Source of the DNA: an uncultured Actinomycetes bacterium
GTDB lineage: Bacteria; Actinomycetota; Actinomycetes; Nanopelagicales; Nanopelagicaceae
Direction: 5' to 3'
DNA length: 5,297 nt
Assembly (NCBI GenBank): GCA_903901905.1
Contig: CAIUSQ010000128.1
Coordinates: 1 to 5,297, forward strand
Shown here: piece by piece, positions 1 to 5,048 of the stretch
Position numbering within the stretch: the first letter of the stretch is position 1
Layout of the letters: every line of letters begins with the position of its first letter
Translations under genes and position numbers: made by a program
Notes under the pieces: generated by a model
What the model saw: only the letters and a program-made list of their open reading frames with translations
Database searches by the model: none
What the model was told of the DNA's origin: nothing

Positions 1-297
1 CTGTAGAACTGCTGCCATCTGTAAAATTGTTTTTATTCGGTTTCGAATTGAATCGGCAGTTGCAGCCACAAAAGTTTCAGCGCAATCTCCACCTTGTAAC
101 CAAAATCCTTTTCCTTCTGCAGCCAACGCAATACGAGCTTTTAAATCATCGCACTCACCTGCGAAAACAAGTGGAGGTAGTGATTGAAGTTGGGCTACCG
201 CCGACTTGATTGCAGGACCATCTGGGCCGCCAGGCCATTGTGGCTGCTGAGCCGCTACTAGGCCAGGAGTAAATAGATTTTCTAAGTTTGCGCTCAT
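1..297 (-). CDS. aroG: Class II DAHP synthase, N-terminal part (3' end beyond left edge)
   Basis: Partial gene: the first 99 codons, continuing off the left edge. 3-Deoxy-D-arabino-heptulosonate 7-phosphate synthase joins phosphoenolpyruvate and erythrose 4-phosphate, the first committed step of the cytoplasmic shikimate pathway. The translation starts MSANLENLF and carries AAQQPQWPGG (15-24), LPPLVFAGE (40-48) and LQGGDCAETF (67-76). These match the class II family as I recall it from Mycobacterium tuberculosis AroG (AAQQPTWP, LLQGGDCAETF). Cys72 should be the metal-ligand cysteine, equivalent to Cys87 there. The remaining metal ligands lie outside the window. The ATG at 295-297 is the only reasonable start, because an in-frame stop lies at 322-324 and no ATG, GTG or TTG falls between. 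The leader before Cys72 is about 15 residues shorter than in M. tuberculosis. No Shine-Dalgarno is visible; a TACACT box six bases upstream suggests a leaderless start. The gene lies 41 nt downstream of pfk on the same strand. The family call is firm; the symbol varies between genomes (aroF, aroG, aroH). Confidence 0.93.
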   Translation of the reverse strand, partial: MSANLENLFTPGLVAAQQPQWPGGPDGPAIKSAVAQLQSLPPLVFAGECDDLKARIALAAEGKGFWLQGGDCAETFVAATADSIRNRIKTILQMAAVLQ

Positions 298-303
298 TGG
301 GAA

Positions 304-309
304 AGTGTA
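304..309 (-). promoter_or_regulatory. Putative -10 box (TACACT) for leaderless transcription of the DAHP synthase gene
   Basis: On the minus strand TACACT is followed by exactly six bases (TTCCCA) and then the ATG at 297. That would place the transcription start on the A of the start codon. TANNNT boxes at this distance are typical of leaderless actinobacterial genes, and the absence of any Shine-Dalgarno fits. No convincing -35 hexamer is seen 16-18 bp further upstream. Inferred by eye from pattern and spacing only. Confidence 0.45.
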
Positions 310-320
310 GAGAATCGCTA

Positions 321-343
321 GTTAACTGCGCAGGGCAATTAAC
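321..343 (-). other. Inverted repeat/hairpin spanning the pfk stop codon
   Basis: Read on the minus strand, GTTAATTGC and GCAGTTAAC form a nine-pair stem (one G-U wobble) closed by the five-base loop CCTGC. The stem includes the TAA stop of pfk (339-341). No T-run follows the stem, so it is not a standard intrinsic terminator. It could be a 3'-end or intercistronic stabilising hairpin. As DNA, it could be an operator just upstream of the putative DAHP synthase -10 box. The pairing is seen directly; the function is unknown. Confidence 0.5.
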
Positions 344-1364
344 CGAAAAATATCTCGGACTCCTTATACAACTCTAGAGGAACCACTTTGAGTTTCTCTG
401 TCGCCGTTGCCAGAGGAACACGGACAATATCTGTGCCATGGAGTGCAACCATTTTGCCCCAATCACCCTCGTGAGCGGCAGTTATCGCATGTAATCCAAA
501 TCGGGTAGCTAAAACTCGATCAAATGCACTCGGTGTGCCGCCGCGCTGAATGTGGCCCAAGACTGATGTCCGAGCTTCCTTTCCAGTTCGGGTCTGAATC
601 TCTTGTGCCAGCCAGTCACCAATTCCCGACAACTTAACGTGGCCAAATGAATCTAAAGTTTGATCCTTAGTGACCATATCTCCATCTTGTGGAATTGCAC
701 CCTCTGCAATAACAATTATCGGTGCATAGTGAGATTTAAATCGAGATTCAACCCACTGGCATACCTTTTCAATTGAAAACTTTTGTTCTGGGATCAAAAT
801 ACACGATGCTCCACCGGCAAGACCAGCATGAAGTGCGATCCATCCAGCATGGCGACCCATTACTTCAACAATTAATGCTCGGTGGTGAGACTCAGCAGTT
901 GTATGTAAGCGATCAATAGCTTCAACAGCAATATTCACAGCTGTATCAAAACCAAAAGTGTAATCAGTGTTATTAAGGTCATTATCAATTGTCTTTGGAA
1001 CACCAATAACTTTTACTCCTAGAGCATCTAGCTTTGTTGCCACGCCTAGAGTGTCTTCGCCACCAATTACAATTAATGCATCAATTCCACTTTTATCAAG
1101 GTTTTCTTTTATGCGCTCAACGCCACCTTCAATTTTAAATGGATTTGTCCGTGATGAACCAAGAATTGTTCCGCCACGGGGCAAAATACCTCGAGTAGTC
1201 TCAAGACTTAAAGGCATTGTTAAACCTTCTAAAGGTCCTTTCCAACCATCACGAAAACCAACAAACTCGTGACCATATTCTTTGACACCTTTTCGAACCA
1301 CCGCGCGAATAACGGCATTTAATCCGGGGCAATCTCCACCGCCAGTTAACACACCAATTCGCAT
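339..1364 (-). CDS. pfkA: 6-phosphofructokinase, group III, predicted pyrophosphate-dependent
   Basis: Complete, 341 residues, the usual length for the actinobacterial mixed-substrate group III family. It phosphorylates fructose 6-phosphate to fructose 1,6-bisphosphate in cytoplasmic glycolysis. Motifs in order: phosphoryl-donor loop LTGGGDCPGLN (6-16); GGEDT (101-105); PKTIDND (123-129) with catalytic Asp127 and Asp129; MGR (169-171); HIQRGG (271-276) binding the sugar phosphate; and the typical C-terminal FFG. Residue 104 is Asp and residue 124 is Lys. ATP enzymes such as E. coli PfkA have Gly at both sites, whereas the PPi enzyme of Amycolatopsis methanolica has Asp/Lys. The inferred donor is therefore PPi, which would make the step reversible. 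The ATG at 1362-1364 follows a good GGAG Shine-Dalgarno six bases upstream. The gene lies divergent from the small-protein/transporter pair and upstream of the DAHP synthase on the same strand. Family assignment is near certain; donor specificity is a sequence-based prediction. Confidence 0.96.
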   Translation of the reverse strand: MRIGVLTGGGDCPGLNAVIRAVVRKGVKEYGHEFVGFRDGWKGPLEGLTMPLSLETTRGILPRGGTILGSSRTNPFKIEGGVERIKENLDKSGIDALIVIGGEDTLGVATKLDALGVKVIGVPKTIDNDLNNTDYTFGFDTAVNIAVEAIDRLHTTAESHHRALIVEVMGRHAGWIALHAGLAGGASCILIPEQKFSIEKVCQWVESRFKSHYAPIIVIAEGAIPQDGDMVTKDQTLDSFGHVKLSGIGDWLAQEIQTRTGKEARTSVLGHIQRGGTPSAFDRVLATRFGLHAITAAHEGDWGKMVALHGTDIVRVPLATATEKLKVVPLELYKESEIFFG

Positions 1365-1370
1365 TTATTA

Positions 1371-1374
1371 CTCC
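1371..1374 (-). promoter_or_regulatory. Shine-Dalgarno site of pfk (GGAG)
   Basis: GGAG on the minus strand, followed by TAATAA and the ATG, gives a six-base spacer. It is the clearest ribosome binding site in the window and fixes the pfk start. It also contrasts with the neighbouring genes, which lack one. Confidence 0.75.
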
Positions 1375-1387
1375 AAGAACATGCTTG

Positions 1388-1393
1388 ATTTTA
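1388..1393 (-). promoter_or_regulatory. Putative -10 box (TAAAAT) of the pfk promoter
   Basis: Minus-strand TAAAAT, in the context TACATAAAATC, lies 23 bases upstream of the pfk ATG. A transcript starting about seven bases downstream would have a leader of roughly 16 nt carrying the GGAG site. No good -35 hexamer is visible at 16-19 bp, which is common in Actinobacteria. Assigned by eye. Confidence 0.4.
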
Positions 1394-1423
1394 TGTAGCT
1401 AAATCCTGCTACCTGTAGTCCAC

Positions 1424-1443
1424 GCTGACTGGGACAGTCTAGC
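1424..1443. promoter_or_regulatory. Inverted repeat, possible operator at the small-protein gene promoter
   Basis: GCTGACTG (1424-1431) and CAGTC-T-AGC (1435-1443) are inverted copies around a GGA centre, with a single extra T at 1440. The right arm overlaps the putative -10 box of the downstream gene, a position suited to a repressor site. The symmetry is seen directly; regulator binding is inference, and a short repeat like this can arise by chance. Confidence 0.3.
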
Positions 1444-1445
1444 CT
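1440..1445 (+). promoter_or_regulatory. Putative -10 box (TAGCCT) for leaderless transcription of the 93-aa gene
   Basis: TAGCCT is followed by six bases (TGTCCT) and then ATG at 1452, the same geometry as the DAHP synthase gene in this window. No Shine-Dalgarno precedes the ATG, so a transcript beginning at the A of ATG is plausible. A -35 element is not evident. Confidence 0.4.
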
Positions 1446-1451
1446 TGTCCT

Positions 1452-1733
1452 ATGGCCAAACAACAACTCATTGCCGACGAGGATTCTTCAATCCGATCCG
1501 TAAAGGTAGTTTTTCGAGTTTCAAATATGGGCGAACTCGTTCGAAAGGGGCGGGCTACACATCCAGATAGCACAGTGGCCGATCCAGTTAATTGGATGAC
1601 GGTATTAAACTCTGGGATTTCTGGGGCTGGCAGTATAAAAGATATTGCAGCAATTTCGATTGCAAGTCAACGGCACAATGGAAAAATACTTAAAACCAAA
1701 AGAACAAACGAAACAATGGTAGATATCAAGTGA
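1452..1733 (+). CDS. Uncharacterised 93-residue protein, coupled to the EamA transporter gene
   Basis: I do not recognise this protein. It is soluble-looking, with no signal peptide or membrane segment. An N-terminal charged stretch (MAKQQLIADEDSS) leads to a possible beta strand, VKVVFRV (18-24). A central part, VADPVNWMTVLNSG (42-55), precedes an alanine/isoleucine-rich helix, IKDIAAISIASQ (62-73). The tail is lysine-rich (NGKILKTKRTNE). There is no cysteine and no obvious catalytic motif. The ATG at 1452 is the first possible start, since an in-frame TAG lies at 1440-1442. Evidence that it is a real gene: the frame is open throughout, and the stop overlaps the GTG start of the transporter as GTGA, typical of translational coupling. 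A putative -10 box lies six bases upstream. It could be a small regulator or accessory factor of the transporter, but nothing in the sequence proves a role. Confidence 0.62.
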   Translation: MAKQQLIADEDSSIRSVKVVFRVSNMGELVRKGRATHPDSTVADPVNWMTVLNSGISGAGSIKDIAAISIASQRHNGKILKTKRTNETMVDIK

Positions 1734-2608
1734 GTCGCAAATCCTTATTCTATTTTCTTCTAGTTGGTTTCTTATGGGGCATTCCTTATCTACTAATGAA
1801 AGTTGCCGTTGAAGAGATACCACCTTCTGCAATCGTTGCCGGACGAACATTAATTGGCGCAGCAATTCTCATCCCGGTTGCTCTTTATAGAAAAACCTTT
1901 AAAGGTGCCGTGCTTGGATTTAAATATGTTGCCTTTTATGCACTGCTAGAGATGATTGGCCCTTGGATTTTAATCTCTACAGCACAAAAGAAGATTGATT
2001 CAGGGCTAGCTGGTTTGCTCATCTCAACTGTGCCTATATTTGCAGCGATTATTACTTCACTGCGAGGTGACCATTCAGTGTGGCAGTTCAAGCGAATGTT
2101 CGGGATTGTTGTTGGGTTTATTGGTTTGATCGCCGTTGTAGGAATTGAGAGTTTTTCTGGAAATAGCCATCCAGCATCAATTGCAATGATGATTCTTGCC
2201 GCACTTGGATATTCCTACGCAATTATTATGGTCACGACTAACTTACCTTTAGTCGATGGAATTGCGATCAACGGTTTAGCGATGGCAATCACTTCAATAT
2301 TTTGGGCTCCCCTTGCAATTGCGCAATGGCCAACGCAGGTTTCGCTCAAGCCTGCACTCTCATTGATTGCTTTAGGGGTTCTCTGTACCGCTTTGGCATT
2401 TCTAATCTTTTTCAAACTTCTTGCTGAAATTGGTCCGGCACGAGGATCTCTAGTTACTTATCTCAATACTTCTGTTGCAGTAGTTCTGGGTGTAATTGTT
2501 CTAGATGAACCAATAACAATCGGCTTGATCGTGGGACTTCCATTGGTACTTATTGGATCATATTTGGCAAGCAAGAAGAACGAATCAGCCCTTCTCGCCA
2601 AACCCTAA
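1730..2608 (+). CDS. EamA/DMT-superfamily transporter (10 TM)
   Basis: Complete, 292 residues, the standard length of the drug/metabolite transporter family. It is an integral cytoplasmic-membrane protein built from two EamA repeats of five helices. Hydrophobic segments lie near 5-23, 34-52, 66-84, 92-110, 123-140, 149-167, 178-198, 207-228, 238-256 and 262-280. Repeat 1 shows FLWGIPYLLMK (14-24) and GLLISTVPIFAAIIT (95-109). Repeat 2 shows GPARGSLVTYLNTSVAVVLG (235-254), then LDEPIT, the typical helix-9 region. The charged C-terminus is short. The start is GTG at 1730, whose bases overlap the stop of the 93-aa gene; the next in-frame ATG would remove the first helix. No Shine-Dalgarno is seen, so translation probably depends on coupling. 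Members usually export amino acids or other small metabolites, but the substrate cannot be read from sequence. The last 24 bp overlap the convergent era gene. Confidence 0.92.
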   Translation: MSRKSLFYFLLVGFLWGIPYLLMKVAVEEIPPSAIVAGRTLIGAAILIPVALYRKTFKGAVLGFKYVAFYALLEMIGPWILISTAQKKIDSGLAGLLISTVPIFAAIITSLRGDHSVWQFKRMFGIVVGFIGLIAVVGIESFSGNSHPASIAMMILAALGYSYAIIMVTTNLPLVDGIAINGLAMAITSIFWAPLAIAQWPTQVSLKPALSLIALGVLCTALAFLIFFKLLAEIGPARGSLVTYLNTSVAVVLGVIVLDEPITIGLIVGLPLVLIGSYLASKKNESALLAKP

Positions 2609-3505
2609 ACGTTCTAAAAGTTTTGGATCCTTCTGCCATTCTTTTGAGACTTTAATGTGTAGTCCAAGAAAAATCTTCGCATTAAGTGTGCGTTCAATAT
2701 CGGCGCGAGCTCGAATACCGATCTCCTTCAACCGAGAACCTTGATGGCCCAATAAAATCGCACGTTGTGTATCTCGCTCAACGTGAACAGTCGCGTGTAT
2801 GTCATAAAAGGGCCTTGAACCTTTTTCTTCTCGTTCACCAAATTCATCAATTGTCACAACAATCGAGTGCGGAAGCTCTTCGCGGACATCCTGTAGGGCC
2901 GCCTCTCTAATGAATTCACATATCAAAGCTTCAATAGCCTGATCGCTGTTGGTGCCTTCTGGATAATAGGCCGGACCTTCTGGCAAATTTTTTCCAATTA
3001 GTTCATTAAGTAATTCAACTTGGTCATGAATGGCCGCTGATACCGGAATGATTTCATCCCAAGTAAAGCCCTTAGCAATCTCCATAATTCCAAGTAAGCG
3101 TGCCGCTAATTTTTCCTTTGAAATCAAATCGGTTTTTGTAATCACTGCAAATTTCTTTGCCTTGCGGTGTTTAGCAATTTCTTGAGCAATAAAAATGTCA
3201 CCCGCGCCAGAAGTTTCATCAGCAGGGATGCACATAAGAACAATATCAACCGAGTCCATACTCTGATCAACGACTTGATTTAATCTCTGCCCAAGTAGAG
3301 TTTTTGGTTTATGTACTCCCGGTGTATCAACTAGAACTGCCTGATAGTCAGGACGATGAACAATTCCTCTAATTGCCGACCTAGTTGTATTTGGATGGTG
3401 TGATGTAATTGCAATTTTGCTACCAACCAGGGCGTTGATTAAGGTAGATTTTCCGACATTAGGACGGCCGACAATAGCCACAAATCCTGATCGAAAACCA
3501 CTCAT
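2585..3505 (-). CDS. era: GTPase Era, 30S ribosome assembly
   Basis: Complete, 306 residues, normal for Era. This GTPase binds the 3' end of 16S rRNA and helps late small-subunit maturation. The N-terminal G domain has G1 GRPNVGKS (13-20), the G2 threonine region NTTR (39-42), G3 DTPG (60-63), G4 TKTD (123-126) and G5 SAA (156-158). The C-terminal KH domain has the conserved IREAAL/EELPHS linker (199-214) and the RNA-binding GHQG loop (253-256), ending KDPKLLERLGF. G4 has Thr in place of the common Asn; I recall the same in other actinobacterial Era proteins, so it should be functional. The ATG at 3503-3505 is 19 nt after the dprA stop, with only a weak purine-rich GAGAG upstream. era is probably co-transcribed with dprA. 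The 3' end overlaps the convergent transporter gene by 24 bp. Confidence 0.97.
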   Translation of the reverse strand: MSGFRSGFVAIVGRPNVGKSTLINALVGSKIAITSHHPNTTRSAIRGIVHRPDYQAVLVDTPGVHKPKTLLGQRLNQVVDQSMDSVDIVLMCIPADETSGAGDIFIAQEIAKHRKAKKFAVITKTDLISKEKLAARLLGIMEIAKGFTWDEIIPVSAAIHDQVELLNELIGKNLPEGPAYYPEGTNSDQAIEALICEFIREAALQDVREELPHSIVVTIDEFGEREEKGSRPFYDIHATVHVERDTQRAILLGHQGSRLKEIGIRARADIERTLNAKIFLGLHIKVSKEWQKDPKLLERLGFGEKG

Positions 3506-3524
3506 ACTTCTATTCTCTCATTCT

Positions 3525-4400
3525 TTACCCTGAGTGAACTCCAACAAACTCCACGGCATCGGTCACCGAAGTGACTATTTCGGCGCAACGTTCTCCAATT
3601 AATCGATGGCAACCCTCACTCGTTGGTGAATTAATTGGGCCCGGTATTGCCATAACTGGTCTAAATATCTCAGCTGCATCCCTTGCAGTGCGCAATGAAC
3701 CACTCCTAAAAGCAGCTTCCACAACCAAAGTAGCTTTCGAAAGCGCCGCAATTAATCGATTGCGAGTTAAAAATCTATTTGGTAATGCTCTTTGACCTGG
3801 TAAGAACTCACTGACTATCGCTCCGCTTTCGCAGATCTCTGAAAACAATCTGGCATTTCCGGCTGGATAATTAACATCTATGCCACATGCAATAACTGCA
3901 ACTGTTACTCCTTCAGCAATTAAGGCTCCCTTGTGCGCATAGGAGTCGATCCCATAAGCACCTCCACTTACTACTGCCCATTCGCGATCTACGAAACCGG
4001 CAGCAAAATCACCGGCTATTCGCGCACCATAGCTTGTTGGATTTCTAGTCCCAACGATTGCAAGAGAAGGAATCTTCAATGCATGAATATTGCCTTTAAC
4101 CACCAGCGCAATCGGTGGATTAGCTAGATCATTTACCTGTTCCGGCCAATCCAAATCTCGTGGCGTCAAAAAATGAGCACCATGATTTGTTATCAATTCG
4201 AGAATTTTCTCACCCGAAGTCAACTGAAGCGCGGAGACTAACTTTTCATGTTTAGTTGGGCCATATCCGCCTTTAATCAGTTTCTCATGCACATCGAGTG
4301 CACCCAACTTAAAGATTTCTTGAGACCAGAATTTATGCCCTGATTCAATTGCGCTAAATAAAGCTACACGAGCCATCAAATCATTCATAGTTAGCAACAT
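3525..4400 (-). CDS. dprA: DNA-processing protein DprA, core form without C-terminal winged helix
   Basis: Complete, 291 residues. DprA (Smf) binds single-stranded DNA and loads RecA during transformation; it is also widespread in species not known to be competent. An N-terminal helical region (about 1-75) leads to the Rossmann-like DprA core. Core motifs are IVGTRNPTSYG (115-125), SGGAYGID (145-152), CGIDVNYP (172-179), the RNRLIAALS segment (213-221), EAAFRSGSLRTA (228-239) and IPGPINSPTSEG (252-263). The protein ends at about residue 291, soon after the core. Many family members of 360-390 residues carry a further winged-helix domain, which is absent here. Three in-frame ATGs (codons 1, 5 and 9) are possible starts. 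The first is listed; an in-frame TAG at 4407-4409 bars anything longer, and no clear Shine-Dalgarno favours one. It sits 36 nt after rnhB and 19 nt before era. The ComM-type ATPase gene usually found just upstream in Actinobacteria is missing. Confidence 0.94.
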   Translation of the reverse strand: MLLTMNDLMARVALFSAIESGHKFWSQEIFKLGALDVHEKLIKGGYGPTKHEKLVSALQLTSGEKILELITNHGAHFLTPRDLDWPEQVNDLANPPIALVVKGNIHALKIPSLAIVGTRNPTSYGARIAGDFAAGFVDREWAVVSGGAYGIDSYAHKGALIAEGVTVAVIACGIDVNYPAGNARLFSEICESGAIVSEFLPGQRALPNRFLTRNRLIAALSKATLVVEAAFRSGSLRTARDAAEIFRPVMAIPGPINSPTSEGCHRLIGERCAEIVTSVTDAVEFVGVHSG

Positions 4401-4436
4401 TAAGTTCTAACAAGGCCACCCTGGCACTAAATCGAA

Positions 4437-5045
4437 TTACTTGTGGATGAGCGCTGCAATGTTTGAAAAAGAAGTTCGGTGATGTGGGGTTGGGCCATGT
4501 TTTTCAAGTGCTTTTGTGTGCCCGGCCGTGATGTATCCCTTATGTCCAGCAAATCCATACTCTGGAAACTCTAAATCAAGTTCCCTCATTATTCGATCCC
4601 TTGTAACTTTGGCGATAATTGAAGCAGCGCTAATTGATACAACAACCTGATCGCCTTTCCACACAGCCAAATTAGGAAGACCTAATCCTTCAATTGCATA
4701 CCCATCAGTTAACACATATGCCGGCTCCACGTTTAAACCCAGTACCGCTCTGCGCATTCCATCTAAATTTGCAGCATGCACACCTCTCGAATCAACCTCT
4801 TCGGATGGGACAACTACGACACTAATTGCCTTCGCACAGTTTTGAATAAGATCAAATATCGTTTCACGTTTGTTTTCTGATAATTCTTTTGAATCACGAA
4901 CAGGTGCTAGTTCAGGTGCAAAGGGATCATGTAAAACAACTGATGCTATTACCAATGGACCAGCACATGCACCACGGCCTGCCTCATCTACTCCTGCAAT
5001 CGGAGCGATGCCTGCAGCAGTTAGCAGCTGCTCGATAACCTTCAA
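4437..5045 (-). CDS. rnhB: Ribonuclease HII
   Basis: Complete, 202 residues. It is a cytoplasmic type 2 RNase H that nicks RNA in RNA/DNA hybrids and starts removal of misincorporated ribonucleotides. The four catalytic acids are visible: Asp20 and Glu21 in GVDEAGRG (18-25), Asp114 in LTDG (112-115) and Asp132 in KGD (130-132). Further family motifs are DSKELS (51-56), SISAASIIAKVTRDR (137-151), EYGFAGHKGY (162-171) and the C-terminal HHRTSF (188-193). The start is TTG at 5043-5045. It places the first catalytic Asp at residue 20, usual for the family, and no ATG or GTG alternative lies before the active-site region. It follows the lepB TAG stop by only three bases and in the same reading frame. 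Translation is probably coupled to lepB, because no strong Shine-Dalgarno is present. lepB-rnhB adjacency is a standard actinobacterial arrangement. Confidence 0.96.
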   Translation of the reverse strand: MKVIEQLLTAAGIAPIAGVDEAGRGACAGPLVIASVVLHDPFAPELAPVRDSKELSENKRETIFDLIQNCAKAISVVVVPSEEVDSRGVHAANLDGMRRAVLGLNVEPAYVLTDGYAIEGLGLPNLAVWKGDQVVVSISAASIIAKVTRDRIMRELDLEFPEYGFAGHKGYITAGHTKALEKHGPTPHHRTSFSNIAALIHK

Positions 5046-5048
5046 CTG

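Noticed and set aside
27..209. Plus-strand open frame of 60 codons
   Set aside because: It lies antisense inside the conserved DAHP synthase coding region (including the LQGGDCAETF motif) and has no family features.
967..1272. Plus-strand open frame of 101 codons
   Set aside because: Fully antisense to conserved pfk codons, including the PKTIDND region; its serine/proline-rich content is typical of a shadow frame.
1605..1865. Minus-strand open frame of 86 codons across the 93-aa gene/transporter junction
   Set aside because: It runs antisense to the start of a well-supported transporter and is less plausible than the plus-strand pair with its GTGA overlap. Cysteine-rich random-looking translation.
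2585..3505. Era G4 motif TKTD instead of NKxD as a possible loss of guanine specificity
   Set aside because: Other actinobacterial Era proteins, as I recall them, also have Thr at this position, and all other G motifs and the KH loop are intact.
4413..4424. Short hairpin GCCA-GGG-TGGC in the rnhB-dprA spacer as a possible terminator
   Set aside because: Only four base pairs and no T-run, and the downstream gene is probably co-transcribed; not strong enough to call.
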